Assembly (NCBI GenBank): GCA_035430005.1
Contig: DAOMFV010000007.1
Coordinates: 1 to 64,000, forward strand
Reading direction: 5' to 3'
Source of the DNA: JAEUIE01 sp035430005
GTDB taxonomy: Bacteria > Planctomycetota > Planctomycetia > Gemmatales > HRBIN36
Length of the DNA stretch: 64,000 nucleotides
Both the position numbers and the translations under genes were made by a program. Positions 25,958 through 35,936 of the stretch are shown in pieces. The notes under the pieces are model-generated. The model had not been told where the DNA came from, ran no database searches, and worked only from the letters and a program-made list of their open reading frames with translations. How positions within the stretch are numbered: the first letter of the stretch is position 1; the number at the start of each line of letters is the position of its first letter.

Positions 25958-28900
25958 ATGCTTAACGCTGTCATTCGCTTTTCGCTTCGCTATCGGCCAC
26001 TGGTTGTCATCGCCAGTTTGGCACTGCTCCTTTACGGAGGCTATCTGGCCTCGCGTATGCCGATCGACGTTTTCCCTGATCTTGATCGGCCGCGAGTGGT
26101 CATCATGACGGAAGCTCTGGGCCTTGCACCGGAAGAAGTTGAGTCGTTAGTGACATTTCCGCTGGAATCAGCCCTTCTTGGCGCTACTGGTGTCCAAGAT
26201 GTACGAAGCCAATCGGGCATGGGGCTATCCGTCGTTTATGTCGAGTTTGGATGGGAAGTAGACATCCGCGTCGCACGCCAAACCGTGCAGGAAAGGCTCA
26301 GCACATTATCCGGTTTGCTTCCAAGCGGTGTGAGTCCGCAGATGGCACCAATCTCATCGATCATGGGACAGATCATGCTTGTCGGTCTGTACCGACGCCC
26401 TGGGCCAGGTGGCGGTGAACTGGCGATGATTGGCGATACCGGTCTCTGGGTAGAACGTCTGAGCGAACTCACTGATCCGCAACCCGTCATTAAAGTTTGG
26501 CGTATTCCTGACCGGTCGTCGGAAGCAACGTGGCAGGAAGTCAAACCGGTAAAGGCGACCTGGTCTTCACCAACCTCCGCACCGGATGCGGATAGGCAAG
26601 TTCATATCACTGCTGAAGATCGCTCAGGAAACGCTGTCTTTCGATCAGTAGTGAAACAGAATCTGGAACTGAGAACGTTGGCCGATTGGGTTATTCGTCC
26701 ACGGCTTCTCAAAACCACTGGAGTAGCACAAGTAGTGGTTATGGGAGGGGGTCGTAAACAATATCAAGTGTTGGCTGATCCCACCGCACTTCAGGAATAT
26801 GGCGTTTCGCTGCAGGAGGTAGAAAAATCTCTCAGGGACAACAACCTGAATGCCTCGGGAGGGTTTGCCACCCGAGGGGGAACGGAGAACTCCATTCGAG
26901 TGATTGCTCGTCTAGGCCCTTCTCCAGAAAAAGTGATGGACCACATCAAACAGATTCCGGTAAAGATCACGCCTCATCGTACCATTCTGCTCGATCAGGT
27001 GGCTCGTGTCACCGAAGGTCCGCAACTCAAACGTGGCGATGCCAGTGTCAATGGATTGCCCGGCGTCGTCATGACAATCACGAAGCAGCCTAACGTCGAT
27101 ACCAGGGACTTGTCTGACCGGCTGATTGTTGCGCTTCGAGAAACGGACCCTTCGCTGCCCATCGACGTTGGCATAGATACCGGTTTGTATCAGCTACGCG
27201 GCTTTATTGATCGTGGCATCTATAACGTGGGCGAAGCGTTGGTCATCGGAGCAGTGCTTGTTCTGATCATTCTGTTCCTGTTCTTGATGAATTTTCGAAC
27301 GACATTCATTTCTCTAACGGCCATTCCTCTTTCGCTGGTCATGACCGTACTCGTCTTTCGATTCGTCAGCTGGATCACGGGCACTCCCCTTTCGATTAAC
27401 GTCATGACGCTGGGAGGAATTGCAGTCGCCCTAGGTGAACTCGTCGATGATGCCATTGTGGATGTCGAGAACATCTTCCGCCGATTGCGCGAGAATTCGC
27501 ATATGCCGAATCCTCGGTCTCCGCTCCGTGTGGTCCTTGAAGCAAGCATGGAGGTTCGGTCAGCGATCGTCTTTGGCACAGCCACTGTCATTCTGGTGTT
27601 TTTGCCGCTCTTCGCACTGTCAGGCATTGAGGGGCGACTGTTCACGCCGCTTGGTATTGCTTACATCGTTTCCATTCTTGCTTCGCTTCTGGTGTCACTC
27701 ACAGTCACCCCCGTGCTTTCGTACTACCTCTTGGCACATTCAAAAGCCGCAGCCGGCCATGGTGATGGACCTCTCCTGCGAGTTCTTAAATGGGCGGCAG
27801 GGTATCTCGTGCGGTTCAGTATGAATTTCGCGGGCACCTTGTTGGCCTTAACGTGGATTGGCGTTGCACTCGCCGCCTGGTTACTCATGCAGCAAGGAGC
27901 GAACTTCTTACCGGCCTTCGACGAAGGCACGGTGCAGATTGGCATTACATTGCCGTCAGGTGCTTCCCTTGATGCCACAAACGAAACCGCCTCAATTGTG
28001 GATGCCAAATTGCGGTCGCTTCAGAAGTCGAAAACCAACCCGAAGGGCGAATTGCTGAGTTTTGTCCGACGATCAGGCCGAGCTGAGTTGGATGAACATG
28101 CTGAGCCACCCAATGTCAGTGAATATCTGGTAAATGTGAATCCAGATGCAGGCCGGCATCGGGATGAGGTCATTAAGGAACTCCTGACGCAACTAAAAGA
28201 GGAAGTTCCAGGAGTTGATGTCGAAGTAGAGCAGCCTTTGGCACACCTGATCAGCCACATGCTTTCGGGTGTTACAGCTCAAATAGCCATCAAGATTTAT
28301 GGGGATGATCTCGACACTCTCGAGGTTCTAGCCAATCGCATCAAGTCGGTAACGGGCAGCATTCCTGGTATTACCCCGCCTGTCATCGAGCCACTTCGAA
28401 AAGTGGATGAACTCCACATTCGTGTGAAACCACAAATGCTTTCGTTCTATGGGCTGGATCGAGCGTACGTAGCGAAGTTTGTGGAGACGGCATTGCAAGG
28501 CGAAGTCGTTTCACAAGTACTGGAAGGTCAACGTCGGTTTGATCTCCTTGTTCGACTCGAAGAACAGTACCGAACCGATTACGCCAATCTTGAGCGACTT
28601 CGGATTGATCTACCTGATGGCAAAGGCCAGGTCATGCTGGGAGAACTTGCAGACATTGGAACCGGTTCAGGAGCCAACCAAGTAAAACGGGACAATGTTC
28701 GTCGTCGTATTGTTATTCGCTGCAATGCACTCGGTCGCGATCTGGCGAGCGTGGTGAATGACATTCAGACACGTATTCGTGACCAAGTACCCATGCCTGA
28801 AGGATACTTTGTCGAGTATGGGGGCCAGTTTGAAAGTCAGCGACGGGCCACCACGTTGATCTTTGCCTTAGCCGGAGCTTCGGTAGTTGGCATTTTCGTC

Positions 28901-29425
28901 GTGCTGTACATGCTTTACCCCTCAACCCGTGTTGCATTACAGATTCTCAATGCCATCCCGACAGCGTTTATCGGCGGTGTCTTGGCTCTTGTCATCACGA
29001 AACAAACACTAACGGTAGCCAGCTTAGTGGGCTTCATATCACTCGGTGGCATCGCCGTACGCAACGGCATTCTCTTGGTGACCCACTACTTCCATCTGAT
29101 GCAGCACGAGGGAGAGAAGTTCTCCGAACACCTAGTCATGCGTGGTAGTTTGGAGCGGCTGGCGCCCGTGTTGATGACTGCCCTGACAGCAGGCATTGGC
29201 CTTGTGCCGTTGGTCATTGCTGGCCAAGAACCAGGGCGCGAAATCCTCTATCCGGTGGCCACAGTTATCCTTGGCGGTCTGATTACTTCTACTTTCTGCG
29301 AGTTCCTGATTCATCCCGGTCTTTTCTGGCGTTTCACCGGAGCAGATGCTGAGCGACTGGTGCGCTCACTCAGCAAGGCGGATGAACTGGAAGATGACTC
29401 CAACGAAACAAGCGGGCACCCGTAG
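25958..29425 (+). CDS. Heavy-metal RND efflux pump (CusA/CzcA family) with porter-domain insertion
   Basis: The 1155-residue product is closely similar along its length to the 4733 pump and has the same TM4 motif type (GELVDDAIVDVEN, near residue 492). It is about 80 residues longer. The extra length is an insertion at about residues 148-230 in the first periplasmic loop, which has WVERLSEL, VIKVWRIPD and HITAEDRSG. The 4733 pump passes straight through this point with SGGDIAQAM. The insertion is beta-like and could bind metal or an accessory protein. The substrate is unknown. Confidence 0.92.
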   Translation: MLNAVIRFSLRYRPLVVIASLALLLYGGYLASRMPIDVFPDLDRPRVVIMTEALGLAPEEVESLVTFPLESALLGATGVQDVRSQSGMGLSVVYVEFGWEVDIRVARQTVQERLSTLSGLLPSGVSPQMAPISSIMGQIMLVGLYRRPGPGGGELAMIGDTGLWVERLSELTDPQPVIKVWRIPDRSSEATWQEVKPVKATWSSPTSAPDADRQVHITAEDRSGNAVFRSVVKQNLELRTLADWVIRPRLLKTTGVAQVVVMGGGRKQYQVLADPTALQEYGVSLQEVEKSLRDNNLNASGGFATRGGTENSIRVIARLGPSPEKVMDHIKQIPVKITPHRTILLDQVARVTEGPQLKRGDASVNGLPGVVMTITKQPNVDTRDLSDRLIVALRETDPSLPIDVGIDTGLYQLRGFIDRGIYNVGEALVIGAVLVLIILFLFLMNFRTTFISLTAIPLSLVMTVLVFRFVSWITGTPLSINVMTLGGIAVALGELVDDAIVDVENIFRRLRENSHMPNPRSPLRVVLEASMEVRSAIVFGTATVILVFLPLFALSGIEGRLFTPLGIAYIVSILASLLVSLTVTPVLSYYLLAHSKAAAGHGDGPLLRVLKWAAGYLVRFSMNFAGTLLALTWIGVALAAWLLMQQGANFLPAFDEGTVQIGITLPSGASLDATNETASIVDAKLRSLQKSKTNPKGELLSFVRRSGRAELDEHAEPPNVSEYLVNVNPDAGRHRDEVIKELLTQLKEEVPGVDVEVEQPLAHLISHMLSGVTAQIAIKIYGDDLDTLEVLANRIKSVTGSIPGITPPVIEPLRKVDELHIRVKPQMLSFYGLDRAYVAKFVETALQGEVVSQVLEGQRRFDLLVRLEEQYRTDYANLERLRIDLPDGKGQVMLGELADIGTGSGANQVKRDNVRRRIVIRCNALGRDLASVVNDIQTRIRDQVPMPEGYFVEYGGQFESQRRATTLIFALAGASVVGIFVVLYMLYPSTRVALQILNAIPTAFIGGVLALVITKQTLTVASLVGFISLGGIAVRNGILLVTHYFHLMQHEGEKFSEHLVMRGSLERLAPVLMTALTAGIGLVPLVIAGQEPGREILYPVATVILGGLITSTFCEFLIHPGLFWRFTGADAERLVRSLSKADELEDDSNETSGHP

Positions 29426-29505
29426 GCCCGAGTGTAGGGGGGAAATCACGGCCCCTTCAATCCGTGAGGTGTGGGGACTCATCCCCGTCGGAACAGGAGA
29501 TGACG

Positions 29506-29955
29506 ATGAGCAAGTTGTTTGGTTCACTACTCGCACTGGCCTTCGCAAGTCTGATTGGCACTGGATACGCCAGTGCCCAGGACAAGCATGAGCACCCGGC
29601 TACAGGTCCCCATAAAGGGGCTCTAGCAGAATGGGGTGAAGAAGAATACCACGTGGAAGTGACCTTTGATCACAAAAACAAGACTGCGGTCATTTACATC
29701 TTGGATGGGTCCGCCAAAAAAGCGAAGCCCATTGCAGCAAAAGAAATTGTTCTGACCATTAAAGGCAAGCCACCTGTCACCCTCAAGGTTCCAGCTGCCC
29801 CCGAAAAGGATGACCCTCAGGGTTCCAGTTCTCGCTTCGCCGGGAAACACGACCTCTTTGGCAAGCATCAGGACTTTGAAGGAACTGTTAGTGGGAAAGT
29901 GGGAAACAAACCCTATTCCGGCGACTTCAAAGCCAAGCATGATCATGACCACTAA
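29506..29955 (+). CDS. Periplasmic metal-pump-associated protein, single-domain form
   Basis: The start at 29506 follows AGGAG by six bases. The product (149 residues) has a signal peptide ending TGYASAQ. It then has one beta-rich domain with HPATGPHKGALAEWGEEEYH and a His-rich tail (KHDHDH). It corresponds to the first domain of the 7980 product and keeps its place just after the pump gene. It lacks the second domain and the TRASH end. The function is unknown, but its constant place suggests a partner of the pump. Confidence 0.65.
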   Translation: MSKLFGSLLALAFASLIGTGYASAQDKHEHPATGPHKGALAEWGEEEYHVEVTFDHKNKTAVIYILDGSAKKAKPIAAKEIVLTIKGKPPVTLKVPAAPEKDDPQGSSSRFAGKHDLFGKHQDFEGTVSGKVGNKPYSGDFKAKHDHDH

Positions 29956-30135
29956 TGGAAGTCAGTGGCAGGATTGGCTCATGACCAGTTCTGCCACACT
30001 CCCTTATCTGCTAACCCCTGACGTAGCGACAAAGACATGAACCGAGAAGCAACAGCCAACTTGCTACCGTCTGTAACTCGTTACACCGAGGTCACTCGGA
30101 AGTGCACCCATGACTCCACGGAAGGAGTACTGAAG

Positions 30136-31500
30136 ATGTTTAGCACGGCTTTTTGGCGTAGGCAGTTATCAACGACTGCTCTTTTTGTCATTTTCGTTCC
30201 AGTGTCGATGGTGTCTGCGCAACCGCCAAACACTCGTCCACAGGCCAATTCAACAATCGAAGCTCCTGTCTCGCCATCGGGGTATACACTCGATGCCTTA
30301 ATCACTCTGGGAATGGCCAGGAACCCTCGGCTATCTCAAGCCACCTTGGCAATTGATGCAGCACAGGGAAGAGCCCTGCAAGCTGGACTCTATCCCAATC
30401 CGAGTATGAGCTTCAATTTTGACGAGTTGGGAGATCGCACAGGGCCGCAAGGCGTGAATACACTTCCCCTCGTTTCACAAGAAATTGTGACATACGGGAA
30501 ACTCCGTCTGAGCCAAGCGGCGGCAATGAAGGAGGTTGATCAAACCACTCTCATGCTGACGCAACAGCGATACGAATTGCTATCGCGAATCCGGGCAGCA
30601 TACTTTGAGGTGCTAGTACTCCAAGAGCGCATCGTCATCCTGCGACAGTTGGTTGCCATTGCTGCCGCCTCTGTCGAGACTGCGAATAAGCAGTTACGAG
30701 GAGCAGAAGCTTCGCGACTGGACGTCATTCAGTTTGAAGTAGAAAAAGAGCGATTGGATACCGAACTTACTTCTGCTCAAAAGGAACTTCCCGCTGCTTA
30801 CCGACGACTTGCTGCAACAGTAGGAGATGCCAACCTGCCGTTGCCGACCATAACCGGTTCACTTGACTTGCCGTTGCCTGTCTATGAGCTTGAACCGCTT
30901 GTCCGATTCGTCGTGGAGCATCATCCCGAACGTCATGCGGCTCTTGCCGGGATCACGAAGTCGCAACTGCAACTGGAACGCGAAAAGGTCGAGCCTTATC
31001 CCAATATCACTGTAGGTGCGGGGTATGTGCGGCAAAACCAAAATCGTTCCAATGACTGGACTGTTAACTTGAGCGTCCCCCTTCCCGTTTGGAACCGCAA
31101 CCAAGGTCGGATTGCATCGGCTACTGCGGCTGTTGGGAGTGCTCAATTGGAAGTCGAACGTGTGGAAAATGACCTGGTTGATCGCGCTTCCACTGCCTTT
31201 CGAGAGTTCGCTGCAGCGCGGCAGAAAGCAGAACGATACAGGACCGGCATTCTCCCGCGAGCCAAAGAATCTTACCGCATCGTAGAGCTAGGCTATAAGA
31301 ACGGGGCCTTTGATTACCTACGCGTGCTGGATGCCCAGCGTACGTTATCGCAAGCCAATCTTGAGCAGATACGCGCATTGGGAGACGCATGGAAAGCAGC
31401 AAGTGCACTTTCGGGGCTGACACTCGAAGATGAATGGCCACGAGTGGTGAATCGAAAACTGGAGGAGCCGGAAGGGACTAAACCGCCAGCCGTAAAGTGA
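30136..31500 (+). CDS. Outer-membrane efflux channel (TolC/CusC family), cluster 2
   Basis: The start at 30136 follows AAGGAG. The product (454 residues) has a cleavable signal peptide ending MVSAQ and no lipobox, unlike the 10210 channel. Family blocks include GLYPNPSMSFNFDELG, QGRALQAGLYPNP and LDAQRTLSQANL. It should pair with the products of 24548 and 25958. Confidence 0.9.
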   Translation: MFSTAFWRRQLSTTALFVIFVPVSMVSAQPPNTRPQANSTIEAPVSPSGYTLDALITLGMARNPRLSQATLAIDAAQGRALQAGLYPNPSMSFNFDELGDRTGPQGVNTLPLVSQEIVTYGKLRLSQAAAMKEVDQTTLMLTQQRYELLSRIRAAYFEVLVLQERIVILRQLVAIAAASVETANKQLRGAEASRLDVIQFEVEKERLDTELTSAQKELPAAYRRLAATVGDANLPLPTITGSLDLPLPVYELEPLVRFVVEHHPERHAALAGITKSQLQLEREKVEPYPNITVGAGYVRQNQNRSNDWTVNLSVPLPVWNRNQGRIASATAAVGSAQLEVERVENDLVDRASTAFREFAAARQKAERYRTGILPRAKESYRIVELGYKNGAFDYLRVLDAQRTLSQANLEQIRALGDAWKAASALSGLTLEDEWPRVVNRKLEEPEGTKPPAVK

Positions 31501-31585
31501 ATCCTTTACCTTTCTTGGACGTGAGGTAGATCCATCCCCGCTAATGACTTGAGATGAGATGGAACAAAAACGCAAGGAGCCGGTC

Positions 31586-32500
31586 ATGACAAGGAATCGT
31601 CTTTTGCTCGCGTGCTGCATTTTGTTGGCATGCTTGTCCCTTTACCTTTGGTATGACGCCCACCAATTGCAGCAAGTTCCAGAGAATCAACCCAGTACAT
31701 CACATCAGCAAGACCAAGATGCCCTGCAGGTCTCGGAAAAAAAGGCACGACTTGGGTCCTTAGCCTTAAACCGAAGAGACTTTAAGGATGCTGAAGCACT
31801 TCTGCTGGAAGCTCAGTCAATCATCAGGCAACACCGCGGCGAGAATAACGATAACTTTGCTTGGGTAACCAAGCTGCTCGGACGCCTCTATCTATGGACA
31901 GACCGCTATGATCAAGCAGAAAGTGCCATCAAGACCGCTTTAGAGGTACACACCGTGTTACACGGTGCTGAACATCCTACGACGATTAACACACTGAATG
32001 ATCTGGGCGGGTTTTATGTTCAGAAGGGCGATTGGGATAAGGCACGCCCCATCCTGGAAAGCATCCGTTCAACCTACAAACTCCATCTCGGCGAAGATCA
32101 TTTGATCTATGCAGGAAGTCTCAACAACTTAGGGTGGCTCGAACTCCAGATCGGTCACTACGACGAAGCCGAGCCCTTCATCCGACAAGCGATGGCTATC
32201 TATCGCAAACGTGTCGGCGAAGAGAATCCACTAACAGCCGATTGTTATGAAAAGCTGGCGAGGATCCGAACAGCAAAAGGCAGGTACGATGATGCAGAAG
32301 CTCTGTTTCAGCGCGCGTTAGCCATCGTAGAGAAGACTGCAGATCCGAATGATTCCTGCATTGCCCAATGTCTTGAGGGCTACGCCGTGCTGCTGCGTAA
32401 GGTCGGGAATAACACCAAAGCTCAATCGCTGGAGTCTCGACTAAAAGCCATGAGACCTAACAAGGTCATTCAAGCAGACTACCGCCCGGACGCTAAATGA
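31586..32500 (+). CDS. Membrane-anchored tetratricopeptide-repeat protein
   Basis: The start at 31586 follows AAGGAG. The 304-residue product has an N-terminal hydrophobic segment (LLLACCILLACLSLYLW) that may be a signal anchor or lipoprotein signal. At least five kinesin-light-chain-type TPRs follow, for example YDQAESAIKTALEVH and YDEAEPFIRQAMAIYRK. TPRs bind partner proteins. The gene lies between the channel and ATPase genes of cluster 2, so it may help assemble the pump, but a metal role is only inferred. Confidence 0.75.
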   Translation: MTRNRLLLACCILLACLSLYLWYDAHQLQQVPENQPSTSHQQDQDALQVSEKKARLGSLALNRRDFKDAEALLLEAQSIIRQHRGENNDNFAWVTKLLGRLYLWTDRYDQAESAIKTALEVHTVLHGAEHPTTINTLNDLGGFYVQKGDWDKARPILESIRSTYKLHLGEDHLIYAGSLNNLGWLELQIGHYDEAEPFIRQAMAIYRKRVGEENPLTADCYEKLARIRTAKGRYDDAEALFQRALAIVEKTADPNDSCIAQCLEGYAVLLRKVGNNTKAQSLESRLKAMRPNKVIQADYRPDAK

Positions 32501-32550
32501 CATGGACATAGTGATTGACGATAGCTCGTCCCTTGAGGTGAACTAGCAAC

Positions 32551-34737
32551 ATGAGTACCCCCGCAACCAACTCGGCTCGTTTTCAAGTGCAAGGCCTCGA
32601 CTGTGCCGAGGAGATCACTCTCCTCAATGCGGAAGTCGGCCCGCTTGTCGGTGGACAACAGCATCTCAGCTTTGATTTGCTCAATCAACAAATGACCGTC
32701 AACCGGAATGATGGCAAGCCTGTCGACTCAGCAGCCATTATTGCTGCAATCACCCGGATTGGCATGAAGGCACAAGAGGTATCGAGTCCCTCATTTTCGG
32801 CGAAACCATCAAATCATGATGAGCACCGTCGCAAGATCACTTATCTGACCATTGCCTGCGGTGTGCTGGCATTGATGGGCCTGGCTTTTCATCTTGTTCA
32901 AGGCGGAGGTTTGCGATCTGTCTTTGCGGAAGGCCTTGAAGCCACTGTGCCAGTGCCGGTTATGGCTCGCATCCTCTACGCCTTATCCATTGTTGTGGGT
33001 GTGTGGAGCTTTTTACCCAAGGCTTGGCTCGCGCTTCGGCGTATTCGACCTGACATGAATCTCCTCATGGTCATCGCCGTACTTGGAGCGATTGCTATCG
33101 GTGAGTGGCTGGAAGGTGCAACCGTCGCTTTTCTCTTCATGCTTTCGCTGGCATTAGAAGCCTGGAGCATTGCTCGAGCTCGCAACGCCGTCGCACGTTT
33201 ACTTGATATTGCCGCACCTACGGTCACGCTTCTATCAGCCGATGGCAAGGAGACTACTGTGCAACCAGACCAAGTCTCCGTCGGCAATCTTTTCCTCGTT
33301 CGACCTGGTCAACGCTTTCCGCTCGATGGAGTAATTAAGAATGGAGAGAGTGAAGTTGATCAATCCCCTCTCACGGGCGAGAGTGTTCCAGTTCCGAAAA
33401 AGGTAGGAGACACCGTCTATGCGGGTACGGTGAATGGTTCAGGAACGCTGAAGGTGGAGTGTACCAAGGGATCAGGCGATACTGCTTTAGCCCATATCAT
33501 CCGTCTTGTCGGCGACGCCCAGACCAAGCGAGCCCCTTCAGAACAATGGGTTGAAACCTTTGCACGATACTACACACCCTGCGTCATTCTTCTCTCAGTT
33601 CTCCTACTACTTGGAGGACCCCTCCTGTTTGGAGGTGACTTTGCCTCATGGCTCTACCGTGCATTGGTTCTACTCGTGATTGCTTGCCCGTGTGCATTAG
33701 TAATCTCGACTCCCGTGACTATCGTTGCCGCATTAGCCGCAGCAGCACGCCACGGCATTTTGATCAAGGGAGGACAGTTCGTCGAAGCACCAGCACACCT
33801 TCAAGCGGTTGCCATGGATAAGACGGGAACGATTACGGAAGGCACGCCCCAAGTCGTTCGCGTCGTTCCATTCGACAGTCACACTGAAACGGAACTTCTA
33901 GAACGTGCAGCTGCGATGGAAGCACATAGCACGCACCCCTTGGCCAAGGCCATTGTGGCATACGCCCGAACATTGAATGTTTCCATCGTGCCGGCGGATC
34001 AAGTCCAAGCCATCCCCGGCAAAGGAGCAACCGGCTTTTATGCTGGCAAACAATTTTGGATAGGATCACATCGCTATTTGGAAGATCGAAAAGAAGAAAC
34101 GCCTGCAGTGCATGCAAAGCTCCTAGAGATCTCGGCCGAAGGGCAATCGGTAGTGATTATTGGCAATAATGCCCATGTTTGCGGCTTCATTGTTCTTGCC
34201 GACCGTGTTCGGTCCTCGACTCCAGCTGCACTTCAGGAGCTGAAACAATTAGGGATTCGACATCTAGTGATGCTCACTGGTGACAATCAAACGACAGCGG
34301 AACGCATTGCCTCGGCATTGCCGCTGGATGGTTTCCGCAGTGAACTACTGCCTGCGGATAAAGTCACTGCGTTGGATGAACTGGTAAAAGAATATCATCA
34401 AGTTGCCATGGTGGGCGATGGGATCAATGATGCACCATCACTCGCCCGAGCAACGATCGGCATCGCCATGGGAGGTATCGGCAGCGACGCTGCAATCGAG
34501 ACTGCGGACGTGGCCTTCATGACCGATGACCTGTCACGACTCCCCTGGCTCATTCGTCACTCGCGTCGTTCACTGGCCATCATCAAACAGAACATTGTCT
34601 TCGCACTCGCGGTGAAGGCAATCTTTGTCATTCTCACGCTTGTAGGATTTGCATCACTGTGGCTGGCCATCGCGGCAGATACCGGTGCTTCACTTCTCGT
34701 GATAGCCAACGGTCTAAGATTGCTAAAGGCGCGCTGA
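32551..34737 (+). CDS. Zn/Cd/Pb-type P1B ATPase (ZntA/CadA-like)
   Basis: The 728-residue product has an N-terminal HMA-like domain with GLDCAEE in place of GMTCxxC, typical of the zinc group. TM6 reads CPCALVISTP (near residue 379). Then come DKTGTITEG (422), the intact His-Pro motif STHPLAKAI (459), GDGINDAPSL (621) and a final helix with ADTGASLLVIANG, whose Asp is the P1B-2 metal ligand. It should export Zn(II), Cd(II) or Pb(II) from the cytosol. This suggests cluster 2 serves divalent metals while the block ending at 18026 serves copper. Confidence 0.9.
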   Translation: MSTPATNSARFQVQGLDCAEEITLLNAEVGPLVGGQQHLSFDLLNQQMTVNRNDGKPVDSAAIIAAITRIGMKAQEVSSPSFSAKPSNHDEHRRKITYLTIACGVLALMGLAFHLVQGGGLRSVFAEGLEATVPVPVMARILYALSIVVGVWSFLPKAWLALRRIRPDMNLLMVIAVLGAIAIGEWLEGATVAFLFMLSLALEAWSIARARNAVARLLDIAAPTVTLLSADGKETTVQPDQVSVGNLFLVRPGQRFPLDGVIKNGESEVDQSPLTGESVPVPKKVGDTVYAGTVNGSGTLKVECTKGSGDTALAHIIRLVGDAQTKRAPSEQWVETFARYYTPCVILLSVLLLLGGPLLFGGDFASWLYRALVLLVIACPCALVISTPVTIVAALAAAARHGILIKGGQFVEAPAHLQAVAMDKTGTITEGTPQVVRVVPFDSHTETELLERAAAMEAHSTHPLAKAIVAYARTLNVSIVPADQVQAIPGKGATGFYAGKQFWIGSHRYLEDRKEETPAVHAKLLEISAEGQSVVIIGNNAHVCGFIVLADRVRSSTPAALQELKQLGIRHLVMLTGDNQTTAERIASALPLDGFRSELLPADKVTALDELVKEYHQVAMVGDGINDAPSLARATIGIAMGGIGSDAAIETADVAFMTDDLSRLPWLIRHSRRSLAIIKQNIVFALAVKAIFVILTLVGFASLWLAIAADTGASLLVIANGLRLLKAR

Positions 34738-34789
34738 CCACACGTCATGGGTCTGGTGTGTGAGCCTGCTTTCTCAATTCGTACTAGGG

Positions 34790-35770
34790 TCATCTACCCA
34801 TTTGCATTTCAACGGCCATATCGAACGATGAGCAAGACTGAGACGTGAACTGTTCGAAACCTCGGAAGTCACGAATCAAATCCATGTACTTGCCTAATGC
34901 CTTGCCGAGGCTTTTTTCCGCAGTTAGGAGACTCGCCCGCTTCCGCCAACTCTGAATGGTCTTGAGAGACACTTTGACTCTGAATTCTGCATGGAACTGT
35001 GCCATCTTATTTTGGAACAGAAGATGTTCTGGAGAATTGAGAGTGAACCCTTCTTCGGGGCAGATTTTGCCGAATTCATTCCAGTATTGGATATTGTAGA
35101 TTTCCTGATCCAGAGTTTTCTTCGGATTCTGACCTGATGCGATGTACTCGATGGTTTCCAGCATATCGTCAAGCCTATCCGTGATCGCCTTAGATAACGC
35201 ATCCTGCAATCGAACACCAAGCGGCCTCCTGCATGACGTTAGCGAAGTAGAAATAGCTTGAATGTACTCTGGAGAGCCGGGAAACAATCCAGCAGTCCCA
35301 GCCATATGCTTATCCAGGCAGGCATGCTTCTTCCCCCATTGAATGGTGACTGACCGCTGAAAGAATCGCTCAAAGAGAGCAAGTGCAATGGAATGATATT
35401 CAAATGCAATAGGGAGCAACACTTCCCCCTGCATCACTCCGGTATGATACGACTCATTTCTAATGGCGTGCGCGGCATGGCAGTAGGATGCTTGATCTTC
35501 GGTGATAACGCCTCGATGCTTATGTAACTCAATCTTTGGGCCAAGCTTCTGGCCAAGAGCTGCCTCCTTCTTTGACCGGTCTACTGGCGCTAGGGTGTCA
35601 AAATCAAAATTGTTGTATTTTGAAAACAAATGCACACAGGCATTGTGGCAAAGGAGTTCCACAATGTTGTCCGTGAGGATCAACGCGAGCCGATACGAGG
35701 TTGTGTCGCTTGAGTTCAACAACGTGGCGGCAACATCAAGTTGCTCCACATACACTTCGAGAGTTTGCAT
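34790..35770 (-). CDS. HEPN-like protein (RNESYH motif)
   Basis: The 326-residue product is mostly helical and soluble. AIRNESYHTG (residues 102-111) contains R104 and H109 in the R-x4-H arrangement of HEPN ribonuclease domains, set between long helices as expected. Residues after 150 were not recognised. HEPN proteins occur in toxin-antitoxin and abortive infection systems, but no MNT-type partner lies beside this one. It is divergent from the replication gene at 35937. Confidence 0.5.
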   Translation of the reverse strand: MQTLEVYVEQLDVAATLLNSSDTTSYRLALILTDNIVELLCHNACVHLFSKYNNFDFDTLAPVDRSKKEAALGQKLGPKIELHKHRGVITEDQASYCHAAHAIRNESYHTGVMQGEVLLPIAFEYHSIALALFERFFQRSVTIQWGKKHACLDKHMAGTAGLFPGSPEYIQAISTSLTSCRRPLGVRLQDALSKAITDRLDDMLETIEYIASGQNPKKTLDQEIYNIQYWNEFGKICPEEGFTLNSPEHLLFQNKMAQFHAEFRVKVSLKTIQSWRKRASLLTAEKSLGKALGKYMDLIRDFRGFEQFTSQSCSSFDMAVEMQMGR

Positions 35771-35936
35771 AGTTCCTGCTCAGGGGCGATATGTAAGAAT
35801 GACATAGCCCCGAGAAAACGGTTCGCCAAGCTTAGTATGGATTTCAGCACATCGGACTTGGATAATGGATACGAAAACCCTCTCTTGCTTCCATCCATGC
35901 GAGTCCAAATGACTAGACGCTGATGGGACTGACAAA

